DNA from: Setaria digitata
Lineage: Eukaryota > Nematoda > Chromadorea > Rhabditida > Setariidae
Reading direction: 5' to 3'
DNA: 64,000 nucleotides
NCBI GenBank assembly: GCA_003640385.1
Contig: RCAB01000009.1
Coordinates: forward strand, 372,001-436,000
Part shown: piece by piece, positions 48,801 through 62,753 of the stretch
How positions within the stretch are numbered: the stretch's first letter is position 1
Layout: every line of letters begins with the position of its first letter
The notes under the pieces: model-generated
What the model was told of the DNA's origin: nothing
Seen by the model: only the letters and a program-made list of their open reading frames with translations
Database searches by the model: none
Made by a program: the position numbers and the translations under genes

Positions 48801-51800
48801 TCAATACAATACTATCAGACCCATGTTGGAACGATCAATCAACTCTACGAGATGATACCTGCTCTATTCAATTCACGCTATTATAATTGAATACAAGAAT
48901 AATCACTGGACGTTTGCTCCAAGTATATACGAAAATTTTTAGAAAGATAAAAAAAAGCTAAAATTTGAAACTCAATAGAGAATTTTCGAGTAGAAAATAC
49001 AACTCTCGTAAATTTCAAAATTTTCATACTCTCCCAAAATGACTGAAAATTTCGAAAAGTATCCCCGGAAATGTTTCTCTTTTTTTTTCTTTCAAAAAAG
49101 AGACATTTGAAATTTATGATTATTTCAATCCTTACTTTCTATTACAGAAAAATTCAAAATTATACTTGAAATGAGAGACAATTGAAGATGTTGATGAGTG
49201 AATATTGCCCGCAGAAGCCAGCACTAAGCGACATTGAATCAATAACGGTAGTGTATCAATCTTTTCAAGTTGTATTTCCGATAACCGATAACCGGTATTC
49301 CTGACATGCTCCATCACAATACAGAAGACACATTCCGGTCCTTGCAACATTGTAACACCATCTCCATTACCCGCATCAAATGACAATTCCACCTCTTCCT
49401 CCAATGGTATGGCCAATTCATCAACAAGCTCTCGCAAAATTTCGTTACTCGTTTGTGATACACCGATTTTCTTCTTCATTACCTGTAACAAGACGATCTT
49501 AATTAGTGCAAAATAAACTGGCAAGATTAATTTACAATCATTCATTAGACTGTAATGCTCGGAATAAGTAATGATCATACTGATAAAAATTACTTACTTA
49601 CTTCTTCTAGATAGGAAAAAAACTTAGTAATACCAGATTAAACTAGAGTAACAATTCTTTTTAGCTTATTTCTTCAAAAAAAAAAAAAAAAAGGAAAAAT
49701 AATACTAATGCCAACTTGATGGCATATGGCATTTTTGATTCTAAAGTATTTTGGTCGGATATCAATTTAATTACAAGTTTTATCTTTGAATAAACCAGTC
49801 ATTTAGAGCTCATTAGTAATAGAAAACATTTTTGCTGAGAACAATTTTAATTTCAAATCAAACAGTGGACGAACGAATAAGTCTGCGAATAACTAGTAAA
49901 ATGGATTATTATGGAAAACTTTTTAGAAGTTTCATTTTATAATTTATAAATAAATAAAAATGTCATGTTAATTGGGAACTAGCAAGAAAAGTAAAAAATA
50001 AATAAATAAAAATCTGCAAAAAAATAATTATCATTTGTTGAAGAATTAACATAGATACCTGTGTACGTCCATCGATTAGTACTGATACCGGAATTGTTGT
50101 GAATCGGGGTGAAATTTTAGCACGATTTCGTACGATTCGCTGTTGCAGTACCATTTCCCATTCTCGTTTCTGATCTTCCGTTCTACAAATCATAAAAATG
50201 TTTTATTAAGTTCACTAGTGAGAACTTTTAAAATATTTCTAGTCCTCTGCATTTACAAAAAAAAAGAAAAAGAAAGAAAGGAAAAAAGAAAAAATAATGG
50301 GTTTTTTTTTAAAAATATAAACACTTTTTTATTATAGTACGTGAAATGAAAAAAATTTGTAGAAATTCGAATGAAAACAAAAAATGTTAGAAAATTCACT
50401 TCCTTATAAATATTAAACAACCTTCTCTCATGGTGATTTAAAAGCAGCAGTAAGTAGTATTAAATTATGCTGAAATTATATCACACCTGAGTACTCCAGT
50501 AAGTTTAAAGAGACTCGATTTTGAAGCATGTTTCCAAAAAAATCAATTCTAGTTGCGAAGGCCAAGAATTAAAAAATTATTATAGTAAGAAATTCACTGG
50601 ACGGGAGTGAATTTTTAAGGAAANGAAAAAAAGTGCTAAAAAAATCAATTCTAGTTGCGAAGGCCAAGAATTAAAAAATTATTATAGTAAGAAATTCACT
50701 GGACGGGAGTGAATTTTTAAGGAAATTTTTCCAATTATGAAATTTGACTTTCACACTTTTCTGTTAAAAAGATAGGTAGAGATTATCAGAATATTGAAAA
50801 TATTCAGAAGTTTGAGTACAAAAGTTTACAGTCTCTCTTCACGAATGTAATTTCCTGGCAAAAAAATCTTAGGATTGATCTCTCGAAGTAACAACAGGAT
50901 ATCATCATTTGGTCCAAACTGTTGATGATGATTGAAAATAAAGTTTTTTAATTACCGATCATTAGCAAAATAAGTTAAAATTGCATTTAAAATTCTTAAA
51001 TTTGTTTCAAAAATTCAATTGCCATCATAAACAGGAAGAGCGCTGGATATTGTATGAATTCCTTACCATTCAAAAAAACGACATAATTAAAAAGTAATTA
51101 ATTGACAATCATTGAACAATTAGCATCAAGAAAGATGATAATAAATCACTGATATCCAGGTGAAGAGGAATAACGAGGAAAAAGAAAAAGAAATAAGTTT
51201 GGATGATAAAAAGTAAGAGCAAAAAGGAATTATAGCTAATTATAAACAAGAAAAAGAAGAAACTAACGAAAAATGGGCGATGAAATTATAAATTGGCCAT
51301 CCGATGAGAAAAGAATGCGGACAATCATTTGATACTAACCAAATTCGATCCAAACGAATTTTTTCTTTTAATTTATAACTATTCGCTGCTCTGAAAAAGT
51401 AACTGATCTCTGGAATGAAAAATAATTGTGGAAGTTAAGGATAAGAGGATTAATACATATTCATCAGCAATAATTATATAAAATTTTTTGGCAAATGACC
51501 AGTTTCATGTACGTTCACAGGAAAGAGTAAAGTGGAGAAAAGTTTCCCTTAATTGTAAAAGTGCCATCTTTTGTTTCAACTATCATTCAATGATTTAAAA
51601 TTTTAACTGCACTTTCTAGATTCACTGTAAAGCAATTTGTAATATTTTAGTCTTCTAGTTCAAAATTTCACATTTGAAATTGAACTGACTTGTCCAACGT
51701 CACGTGAAAATGTTAAATTACACAAATACTGTTTGTAAAGATTGATGGTATATATGAAAAAAAACTTTTGCCAGTTATAAAATAATCTGATTTTTTTGTG

Positions 51801-54800
51801 GAAAATAAATACCAATTAATGACCGAAATTTCACTCCTTATTTTGATAATTAGTAGTAGTATTTCACATCCCTGTCACGCCATTCATTCATTCATTGAAT
51901 TGTTGCACATTTTCATTTCATTGAAACTTTGAAATTTGTACTACTATTGTACTGATGATGTTGTTGTCTACTGGCAGGCTCACTAAGCGGACTAATACAA
52001 ATGTGGGTCGTTACCATGTGGGATAATTGTCAAGTAAGATTAAAATAGATGAATACGCGAAGTTATGATGAACCCTTTCGTGTCTGTCGTCTTTCGTCCC
52101 AACCTGTCACCGCACCTGTCGCTCATCTCTCTTTTGCTACCGTCATCCTTTAGAATTGAATTATTTATCTAGTATATATATACACATATACATCCAACAA
52201 GTCTTCAACAGCGGATTATCTATCAGGCAGCAAAAATGAAGCCAGTGAGCAGACAACAGCATTAGGACTAGAATTTATTTATTTTTCTCAGTTGCCAACG
52301 TTCTTTATAGTAGGTGCATAAGGCTCTGTCGTTTTCTGGCTGTAAGGTTATGCTTTAGATGAAAAACCTTGAGCTTGTGACAGTAAAGCTTTTCGAAAAT
52401 GTTAGAGCGATGTGTACACTAGTATGATGAAGCATTTGGCAGTTGTGTAATTTGACAAAGAAACAAAATCACAATTCGGCACTCACTTCTCAAATTCGCA
52501 AAAAATAAAGAAGTATTTTGGGAAAATACAACGAGGGGATGGTGTTGTGCCCCAGCACGCACACGGCACTATTCCTGATATTATCAAAACATACCTTTCA
52601 TACCTAACATTTCTAATTAAACAAGCATTGCTTTAATTAGTCTATTATGACTAATTAGGCCTACCGATTCAGCAAATATGTTGCGCTTTTTTCAAAAAGC
52701 AAAAAAGAAAAAAGTCGAAAAGAGAAGTTTTTTCCACAAAATATCACAAGGAAATGACGTTTTGGCATGCAAAAAGAAAAAAGTGCAGTTTAAATGAAAT
52801 CCATTGGTAGGCAATGATTTCGTCTATTCGCCGAACTACAAATGTATGTAAAAAGGAACCCGTTGTAATATGCATTATACTTCGGATTTATTGTTATCGA
52901 CAATGGTGTGATTTATTCTACAGGAATTAAATTTTCCTCTCCAACACAAACTGATTTAAATTTTAATAAAAATTCTTTTCATCTGCATGATTTCAATGAT
53001 TTAAAAAAATATTCTGGGAACAAAACAATTTCATTTCCTGTCCTGTGCAATACGACAAATCGGAAAAGTAAACAAGGCAAAGGACCAAATTCCAACGAGT
53101 TGAAAAAGTTGTTGAGACGAAATATTCACATGGATTACTTCAAACTTAATTAAGTTCATACATTCTATAGTGATTTTCAAAATTCATTTCTGTGTATCAA
53201 GAGATATGCAAGAAACATTATTATCAAGTACCGATGAAATTCATATTATTTTGTTTGTAGCGGCAGTATTTTAAGAAATAAATAATTCTGACTTCATAAT
53301 TACTATTGATTAATTATCAGTTAAAAAAGGGTACGAACTTTTGCTTGGCGACAAGAAGAAGATCGGAGAAGAGGAAGAAATAACGTGAAGATGTAAGTAA
53401 TGAATCCAAGGCTGTCAGTTGTACGGCACCTTCTTTAATGTATGCCCGTTTCATATCGATTCCAATAAAATGATGTTCATTTGGCTGCAAGAAAAATCAC
53501 ATTTTATTATTAATTGAATTCCATAAATTCATTAATTCGTTTGGTAAAAAACTATTTTAAAATTTCATCATCAATCTATCGAAAATGTATGCATACATTC
53601 CGTTTTTCTCGATAATTTTCATTGATCTTAAGAAGAAAAATTGAAAAAGAAGTGCAAGAGTTATACCCAAATATTTGTGCTTTAAAAATTAATATAAAAA
53701 CTAAATTTCTGCATTATCCAAATTTCGATTGCTTTTTGATTACTAATTATCCGATGGGAATTGATACTGAAGGCGAATTAATAATACATACCAATAATTT
53801 AACAAGATGAAATAATAGGTAGTTGAAAGAATTTAGGCTAGAATGATAAAATGCTACGAGCCACAGTGGTCGGGCCTATCGCAAACATTTTTTCTTTCTT
53901 CTGGCCGTTCAATTATTTCATACCATCTACCTCAGCAAAAATATACGAATGCGAATTTCTCTCTACCAATGGCCCTTTATCGCAAAAAAAAGAAAAAACA
54001 ACACTGTGCAAAGGAAGGGAAAAATAAAATTTTCATTCGAACGAAATGACTTCGAAACCAATACCAAACAACTTGAATTACACCGATATCTATAGTTTGA
54101 AAAATAAATACATTTCTTTCTATTGTTATTTATGATGAATATAATTTCCATTCTAAATCATTTCATTCCTACATTCGGAATTTAATTTTCAGGAACTTTT
54201 CTCTTTTTTAATTAAGGCAATTCAAATGTTTACTTCAACAAAAAGATTTATGTCACAAAAATAGAGAGATTTATTTATTTCCTTTATTATTATAAATAAT
54301 TCAATGCATTATTGCTTCTTTTTCATTTAAAAAAAAAAGAGTATGAAGGAAAGATGGGTTTTGATATCACTCGCTGATAATGAGTACGGCATATATTGTA
54401 GTATGACATATAATCAAACTTGGGCTAGAAAACAGTCTAATCACTGGAAGCTTCAACAACGGATCAAATGGAATGATAAATCACATCATAATTTGTTTCT
54501 AAAATCTATCTCTCTGAACAGTGTGATAAACAGAATGTTCCTTGTTTAAATGATCAGAATAGAGATTGATTTCATCTGACTATACCACACTTCGGAATAT
54601 TTGATAAGTAAGCGAAGAAATTTTTTGAAATTTATGAATTATCGTTGTTTGGACAACATTTGTTTACGCTTCATTCATCACCATTTCAATATAATATAAA
54701 ATCTTCATACTGAGAATAAATTTCAAAAATTCGTTTATCTTTCTTCATAAAAAAAGGGGAAAAAAACGAAACAGTATGCATTGAAGTAAAGTGATGTAAA

Positions 54801-56788
54801 AAATTTCAATTGGCAGATGTCACTTCAACGAATTTCTTTTTTTTTTAATGAGAAAGAACTTTTAACAACAAAAAGTAAACATAAAAAAAGGTTTCGGTGG
54901 AGTTGATAATTGCGATAGAAAAAATAGTACACTTAAAAAATACTCTTTAAAATTTAACAAATGAAAATAAAATATAAATGAATCTTAGTAAACCGAACAA
55001 CAACATCAATATCGATTGCATTCGATTCAGTAAATTCTGTTTCTTCGTGTATGATAACAAAAAATAATTGATGAAAATGATGGATATAAAAATATAAAAT
55101 CAATCTATAATATTCATCTTTATCACACCGATAATTTCAAATCGAACTTGCAGAATGAAATGAAAAACTGAAACTGTTGAGGAATTTATCAAAATTTCAA
55201 AATAATATCTTGCCTATTTCATTAATAGCAACAAAATACCTTGCTGTGGAAATCTGAAAAATATGAATTGATAATTGTTAACAAATACTAAATTTAGAAA
55301 TTGCTTTTTGAAGTTTGGGAAGTAAAATTACAAAGGGGATGGAAATTTGAAATAAAAATAACGCCCCATTTTCGAGTAAGCAGAGCAACTTTTAAATGGG
55401 AGCAGTGAGAATTTTTAAACTTCAGATATCCTATTACTGATAATTAGTTTCCACTTTTGTTGAGCTTACAATGTCTTTCTCTTTCCCTCGAATTGCAAAT
55501 CTCTTCTCACTCATTAAAATATTATATCTAAAACTGCCTAGTTTTGGATGCCATTAAAATTTTTTCCTATCCACAATGAATTAAAACTAAGTAAACTAAA
55601 ATGCAAATTTTCCATCACCACTTATAACTGAATAATTCCGGAAGTAGATATCATAAGAAGGTTAATTTCCTTTTTCGAGACTATTTTAATTCAACAACTG
55701 AATGTCTATCAACCGTAAAAAAAAGGGCATAAAAAAAGTAATGATTCAACTTTTGTTTGGAAGCAAATTTAAGGATTAAACGAAAATTTAAAAGCTGGTT
55801 TCGAAAACGAATAGATAGAAAACAAGATAAATTAAAGGCGAGAAAAAAAATTGAATAGAAAAAATTTTCAACTTAAAATTCTAATTAGTAAATAGAGATA
55901 TTTGATTTATTTATTCTTCTGTTTTAATAAATTGAGGATTCTTTTTTATTAAATTTTTTTACAATTATTAACAAACGAAATAACACTCTTTTTCATGAAA
56001 GTAGTCAGAAGTTAAAATTAATTCAAGACCCACCAAGATGTATGAAGAATCGCAGACTTAGAAAAAGTAACAATACTTCTCATAGATCGTAAATGATAAC
56101 AAAGGTAAAAGTAAAAACAAAGAAGCAAAAGGATACAGTAGAAAGGTAAACTATAGAGGTTGCATGTGTGCAAGAAATGGCATGGTGAATATTTGTAACG
56201 CAACGCAGTACCAAAATGCAGTTTTTCTTCTTCACGAAGACAATGGCAACTATAAATTTCCAAAAAAAAGTCAACCGTTTGATGTTAAAAATGTTAAAAT
56301 AATAAAAATACCGTCTTCATTACATTGAAATGCTCTCTTTAATCAACTCTTTCATTCTCTCTTTATTTGCATGCCACTTGAGACACTTTTTTCGTATCAT
56401 TTAATTTCAATTCCCATGGGATTGCTTATCAACATCTAATTTATTTCATTTAATATAATTCAGTAATTTATAATGATGACGAATTGCTATATAACCTTAA
56501 GATGACTAATTGATTTAGGAGAATAAATTTCTCCCTGCTTTTTTCCGATATTTTTTGTATTCATACAAGAATTCCTTCCCTAGGCTATTTTATTTACTTT
56601 TTTAGATGATAACAGTTTATTTGGGATATCTTAGAGATGTTGTTGAATACCTGACTGTACAGTCTTGTAGCATCAATTCGTATCGAGCTCGAGAATCGTG
56701 GTGCAAAGCGATTGCGAATTTCGAGACGTGTAGCGGAGTGAGAGCGTCGTCGACTGCTCATCATATCAACAACAGAAGGTCCGGTCAT
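45866..56788 (-). CDS. ARHGAP20: ARHGAP20-like Rho GTPase-activating protein (PH, RA-like, RhoGAP)
   Basis: Speeds GTP hydrolysis by a Rho-family GTPase. Ten minus-strand exons join in phase to 1,068 residues: 56788-56651, 53484-53339, 51390-51268, 50182-50059, 49482-49136, 48798-48558, 48458-48209, 47889-47764, 47672-47514, 47418-45866. The PH domain (about 55-150) shows ALDSLLTSSRYFFLFSDLLL, SYKLKEKIRLDRIW, SFLIGWPIYNF and TEDQKREWEMVL. An RA-like ubiquitin fold follows (about 165-270, from TIPVSVLIDGRTQ). RhoGAP starts at FFGRPLEG (304) with the catalytic arginine R337 in EGLFRKSP, then EYLREIPGKLLLSG and LAVCIAPSLLDNP. Domain order and the GWP motif match ARHGAP20 and TAGAP-type proteins. 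The tail from about 550 is disordered, rich in SP and RRK/RRxS motifs. Start: first Met after an acceptor; introns 1 and 2 are 3.2 and 1.9 kb, so an extra upstream or alternative exon is possible. The acceptor at 48798 (TTGAAG) is weak but in phase. Confidence 0.88.
50536..50725. repeat. Direct duplication around a single N (assembly junction)
   Basis: The 88 bases at 50536-50623 recur at 50638-50725, with one N at 50624 and a 13-base spacer. This sits in an intron of the RhoGAP gene and probably marks an unmerged contig overlap. Confidence 0.85.
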
Positions 56789-58427
56789 TCACCACCATCA
56801 ACAACACTATCAGTAACCGATCTTTGGTTGTACCTGAAAAGGTAAGAGGTACCCCTTTCTTAAACATTGTCGTTCCAATCAAAACCAAAACCCACCTCTT
56901 ACGACAGTTAATCAACCGTTCAACCAACTACTACCCCCTTCCACAATCTTCTATTTAGATTTTACTAATTTAAATCATTAAAAGAGGCAGAGAGAAAGAA
57001 AGAGAAAGAAGACAGGGAAAGATGATACTGTACAATTTATCTTATTCTTCTAATCTAACCTTCGATCAACCTAATTTACCAACTATTCATCCAGTCCTTC
57101 CATCCTCTTTAACCTCTTCCTCTCTTTCATTTTAAATTTCTTTAATGGTAACTGAGTTGCCTCGTATTTACCAAACTTTCTTGGTGCATACGATATCAAT
57201 ATATTAACAAAAATCTCTTCCATCAACAAACAATAAAAACTACCAACAAATTACTAATTTCGAAAACGTATCATTCAGTCACTTTTGCTTTCTCATCAAT
57301 CTTCACAATGAACACAGCATCAGTGTAAAACCATTTCGATGTCGTGCACATAGAGTGCTGTTGTTTATACCTCGTAAAAATAGTTCACAGATCGTAAAAT
57401 CACCAAATCAAAACCAAAACCCAAAAAGGAGTGAAAGGTCGATAAAAGTGAAAAGCATAAAATGCAAAGAACATGCTATAAATTCATTTTATTCGTTAAA
57501 ACAAAACAACTTAAAACTTGATAGACAAACAAAAACAATCTAAAACAAAACACGGCAACTTACAATTGGATACAATAAATAATGTGTCAAAAACTTAAGT
57601 CAGAAAAAAAAGAAAAAACGAAACACAAAAAGTGTCAACAGATCCAGTTTTATTTCCCTTCCTTTCGTTGATAAGGCAAGTCATTACTAAGAAAGTCATT
57701 ACTCAGACCTTTTTTTTTTCTCTACTGAATTTTATTTTGCAGTATAAAAATGAAGCAGCCTGAAAGAACAAACAAAATACGGCTCTCCGCAAAAGATGTT
57801 TATGTTAGCTGCTTTCCTTTAAGAAAGTGTCTTTTGGACATCCCATCAAATTATAATCCGGGTACAACTGAGGATCACGTGAAAGTGTCAGCCAAATGTT
57901 ATCAAAAAATTGTCTTGTCCTTCAACTTGAAGCTCAATAATGAAAAAGAAAAAATTAAGTAAGAAAAGTTCCACTTCCATTCGCTTCAAGTCGATTTGGA
58001 GGAAAACTATACTCAGAAAAAACAAATGCTGGATCAATGAAACAATTAACTTATTGAAATTAATAGCGAAGCGAGAGTTAGACCGTTAGGATAAAATACA
58101 TGGATATCACAAGCAATCTCGATTTTTTTCTTGTTTTTCATAAAAGTAGCCATCCTTTAAGCTACATTTATTTTGATTCAAAAACATACTTTTAAGATTT
58201 TTTGCATTTTGAACGTAAACACTTTCACTTGCGCTTCGGCATTTGTTTTCAGCACATGTATGTTCATAATTATCAATAATCCGCACACCCAACAAAATTG
58301 AAAGAACATGATTTTTATCTTATGTTCGCTACAGAGATCATACCCAAATGTGTTACAGTCACCTCTGCACTGAATTCATGATGATAATATTTCTTTGCAA
58401 ATGAACAAAGAGTTGAAATCTCACTAT
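56789..58427. other. RhoGAP 5' region and PRPF4 3' region
   Basis: The acceptor-like TTTTCAG just upstream of the RhoGAP start (near 56840 on the minus strand) could be a spliced-leader site or the end of a 5' UTR intron. The rest is AT-rich. Short open frames at 57355-57543 and 57750-57962 are Lys/Asn-rich and look like chance. A TTTATT at 58167-58172 (AATAAA on the minus strand) is a candidate polyadenylation signal for PRPF4, about 260 bases past its stop. Confidence 0.5.
58167..58172 (-). terminator. Possible polyadenylation signal of PRPF4
   Basis: AATAAA on the minus strand, about 260 bases downstream of the PRPF4 stop codon. No transcript evidence. Confidence 0.35.
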
Positions 58428-61400
58428 TCAATAAAGCTGTTTCGTCCACAGTTTGAAAGTACGATCGAAAGCAACACTTGCAACCCACTTCCCATCCGGT
58501 GATATGTCCACTCCCATCACCTTTGTGTCGTGGCCCATCAATTGCCTCAGTGGTCGCCAGCCACAAGTTTCCCAAACCTAAAATCTTGTTCACACATTTG
58601 CACATTTGCAAAGTACTGTTGAAAAAGAAATAAAGGTCCATAAGCAGCAATAAAAATTTTCGAGACACAACGTTTCCATTTTTTAGTATCCAAAATGTAA
58701 GTCCGAAACGCTTACTTTTAACGAGTTGTCGAAAGATGACGTAATAACGTACTGCCCCTTCGATTCCACTCGAAGGCCAGAAACAAGGGATGTATGTGCC
58801 GCAATTGGTTTAAGTGCACGTCTTATCCTTAAATCCCAAACCATGCAGCTATTATCCGCAGAACCGGTAACCATCTGATAACTGAAACAATTGATTTACA
58901 ATAAGCCTCGAAATTCGACGTAGCATGTCTTCATTACGAAATTATTATTAGTAGGAAAGTACATTGCAGTACACACTGTTTTAGGAGACGAATGAAGGCC
59001 TTAAGATTTTAATGGAAAATCTATTCGAGCTCACCCATTTGGTAGCCACTGCCCACAGTGAATTTCTTTCTGATGACCCTCCAAGAACATAATACAACGA
59101 CCCGTTCGCAGATCCCATACACGACCATAACAGTCCATGCCACTTAAAAAAAAAAACCAAACATTTAGTATACAATGAAGTATGCAACACATGACAAAAT
59201 GCGAATGTGATAGCTTACGCGGTCATGATAAGCGACCCATCCACTTGAAAATCAGCGTGGAAAACCGGTCGGCTATGCCCTTCTTGAAAAAGGACTTCTT
59301 GTTCATACTGCAAATCGAATAATCGCCATGAGCAATCAAAACTGGAAAGGAAGGGATATTATCAATGTTTTAAATTCAGTGAGTCGCCTTATCTGAAATA
59401 CATAAGTATTTTCAGCATTTTTCTGACCAATTTTACTGCACGGGTTGCCTAACTAACAATCATGTCGGAAATTTTCTTACTAAATGATTACTAAGACTGA
59501 AATCAAGCCTCTTATCATATACAAAAAGCAGCGAAATTCAACTGTTTCATCAAATTAATTTCGACTGTAAATGGATGAAAATACATTTATGACTCTATAA
59601 CACATAGATCGTATTCTTAAAAAAAAATTAACGAATACCAGCAAGAAGCAAGAAATCTTCCAGATGGATGAAACGCAATTCGGGAGACCCGCTGAGAGTG
59701 TGGTTCAAGTTCGGATAGTGGGGAATCACTTTCCAAACTCCATAATTTTACCGTACCATCATGACTACAACTTGCAGCATTCAGTGCATATGATTCCTGA
59801 GAAACATAAGCCCCTGGATGAAATCTGGCGCATCCCGCTTGGCAAGCATGTCCAACAAACCTCCTTTCACGGGTACTTTCTGGTACGGACCAAATGTTAC
59901 ATTCTCCTGACCTGCAAATCAAACTATTAAAAATATGATTGTAAAATGACAGAAAGTAATTACTGCGTTAGTGAGACAGGGCAATTTGCGCATTATTTGA
60001 GTCTATATAGTAACTTTCATTTAGTGCGACAAGTATGTAATTGTTTCAGAACTTAAGCAAACAGTCTTTTTCGACTGCCTTGAACATGAAAAATTTGTAA
60101 AACAATTATAACAATCAAAACCTGAAACACACCATCCAGAAGTAATGAGATGTTTCGAGTCAGGTGAAAATTCACAATACGAAACAGGCCGAACATCTGC
60201 AACTTGCGAACCATAAACTGCTAAAGCTGCAACCCAGCGATGCATTTCTTGTGCACGCACAGCAGCATCATTTGTAGCACGAGTGGCTTCTTCACGCGTC
60301 TACCAAAAACTATTATTAACAAATTTATAACAGTTTAGTAAAAAGAAAAAATGAACTCCAAAGACTGTTGTTAGTACCATCTGCAACCTTTGCTGGGCTC
60401 TCTTCAATGAAAAATCAGCAATTACGACGCGAACATCTCGAAGAGCTACGGGTCCCTTATGATACCATGTAGATGAATCGCGCTGCTGCACAGTTTCCGT
60501 TTCTTCAGGACTGTGCAATATCCTTGTAACTTCTTCTTCAGACATTGTTGATAGTAAGGCACGCAATCTTTCTTTCCGATCTAACTTGTCTTCCCCGAAA
60601 AGACCTTAAATCTCCATTATTAAAATGCATCATACCGAGTTACCAAAGATATAAAAAACTAATAACAATTATATAAATTTACGAAAGGGATTAAACATGA
60701 TAAACAGTCACCTGAACTTACTCAAGAACGACACGACTTCCGTATTATTTATTGAACTAATGTACTCATTCGGGCAAATGTAAAATATAATCTCCCAACT
60801 AATGTACTCTACTTAGTTTGTGGTCACTGATAGAAATCATAATTTCCAGTCTAATGTTTTGTTAATTGCATATCCTTTAAATAAACATACAACATAAATT
60901 AACATTTCTCACCACTGCTTTAGCAGAATCTTCTTCACAAAAGGTATAAAAAAAAAAAAAAATCCAAAGACTTAGAATTAACTCACAGATCGGCTCATTA
61001 AGTTTTCGCAAAAGCAGCTTGACGTGTCCATCATCTGTAGGCAACGTTAAAGTACGTGCACGCCGTCGTCGCTCGAACTCTGCCATTACTTCTCTTTCCA
61101 TGGGATTATCCATCATTTCCAAATCAAACTGATCATCTCTATCCTTCTTTTCAGATTCTCGTTTTTCAGCTTCCGCCTAAAATACAGTCATCACAAAGGA
61201 AGACTGAAGTTGGTTTTTTGCAATGGATCAACTGTATAATTTAGGAAATCATTTTGAACAACTAACACATGTTTTGTTCTGCTAAAATACTTTATTCTAA
61301 ACAATGAATAAGTCAATACCAATGGAGTGTTGTAGTATTTTTTATTTCTGTTTAGAAAAAAAATTGACATATCGTTATTTATTTCATCACTCAACAATGT

Positions 61401-61653
61401 TTCATGAAGAATGATGCTGCAGGATATGGTGTGCTAAGCCTTCCTTGGCACATGGAAACTTTTCCCTCCCACCAGCCAGTTCAAGAAATTTATTAAAAAC
61501 TGGAAGCGACAAAAAACTGGTGAGAACAAAGAAAAAAGCGAACTCATAAACAAGCAGTACCTGTAATTTATGGACAGTTTCTTCATTGGCAAGACTTCCA
61601 AAATGCACCTTCTGAATCACTACTGGAACGTTCGGTTGTTGTGTTTCCCCCAT
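58428..61653 (-). CDS. PRPF4: PRPF4, U4/U6 small nuclear ribonucleoprotein Prp4
   Basis: Spliceosomal protein of the U4/U6 di-snRNP, working with PRPF3 and PPIH in the nucleus. Nine minus-strand exons join in phase to 498 residues (human 522): 61653-61561, 61176-60987, 60604-60378, 60299-60133, 59911-59639, 59341-59219, 59142-59035, 58881-58716, 58577-58428. The N-terminus carries the SFM motif ([35 protein letters not shown]), then TWYHKGP. Seven WD40 repeats follow from about residue 205, with [27 protein letters not shown] and FKLWTKQLY as blade ends and GH dipeptides between them. The start ATG is about 16 bases after a TTGCAG acceptor, a likely trans-splice or leader splice site. The gene is divergent from NOB1, 1.1 kb away. 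All introns are canonical GT-AG. Confidence 0.96.
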
Positions 61654-62753
61654 TTTATCAGCCTTTTATCTGCAATTTTCAGAAATTTACTAGAAAACAG
61701 TTAGTCTTCAAAAGACTGAAATATTGAACAAAACATTTTCAGTTTTGTTCATCATCACATGCATGACACAAAAAAATATTGATAAGACCTAACAGGACGC
61801 ACAAAATTTGCACATACTGAAACTGGGGTACAGCGAACGTACCACATGGACTAGATAAATCTAATCTCCGTTTTGTATTACTTCTGCTAAATACTGTCCT
61901 ATCATGCAAATCTTTCGCATACCAAATGGCTCGAATTTCTCTTTTTTATGATCTTTAATATTGTGATGAATATGTGGTGTATAATGAAACACCGAACATA
62001 CCTTTGTATTTGTCACCTAGTATCACCCCAAGTAACCAATATTCAATTTTTTCCAGTATTAAAAAATACAACTACTGAATATGTTCTCTTCTTTTCACAA
62101 CATTTGGCCATCTCATTTCCTAGGCTTACCATACTTCGTAAGCACTATCACTAATAACTTAATAACTTGTTAACACGAATAACGGATGGACGGTGGAAGC
62201 AAGCTTTCGAATTTGACATTTTATTTGACCAACCAATGCTAAATTTAGCAGGAATAGATGAAGCAAGAGTGGAGTCGAAGACGCAAGTTCCACGGCAAAT
62301 CCACCAGGCCGATCGGAACCTTCCATGCATTCCTCATCTTCGGCACCGAGTCTCTGCGGTATTTCACGGTCGATCCATGTCCTTGTTGCTAATGGAGTCA
62401 TTACATAGCAAGGCAGTGGATTGATTGGATGACACGGGGTGTACTCAAGTAGCGACTTTCGGTTGACCCTTGTCGCTATAATCAAGTCGTCATTAAACTA
62501 CGTCTTATCTCTACTTATTTACACATCCAGTCCCTTACACTATCCTTTTTCGTGCTATCGAGCAGTAAATTGTCTTTTCTTTTTGTCATTTGTTTTCGTC
62601 GCAAATGAAACGGAAATTACTCTCTTATTCACACTGACATGACTTTTGTGCCGTCCTGTGTTACCGGGATATGTAGAATCTCACCTAACTTGCAGGACTT
62701 TCGACAAAAAACAATAGAGTGATTAAATTACAAACTTTGTGAAAGTGAACATC
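61654..62753. promoter_or_regulatory. Divergent intergenic region between PRPF4 and NOB1
   Basis: This 1.1 kb spacer separates the start codons of two housekeeping genes on opposite strands and must hold both promoters. The middle (about 62160-62490) is less AT-rich than the flanks and is open on both strands (85 codons plus, 108 codons minus) without recognisable protein features. An acceptor-like ACTTGCAG ends at about 62694, 60 bases before the NOB1 ATG, and could be a leader splice site. Confidence 0.5.

Noticed and set aside
50820..50918. In-phase candidate exon between the RhoGAP PH exons
   Set aside because: It fits the phases only if the previous exon ends at 51340; extending that exon to 51268 gives SFLIGWPIYNF, a clear PH motif, and joins directly to 50182.
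62159..62485. 108-codon minus-strand frame with a hydrophobic segment
   Set aside because: An overlapping plus-strand frame of similar quality exists and neither matches a family; kept only as a note on the divergent promoter.
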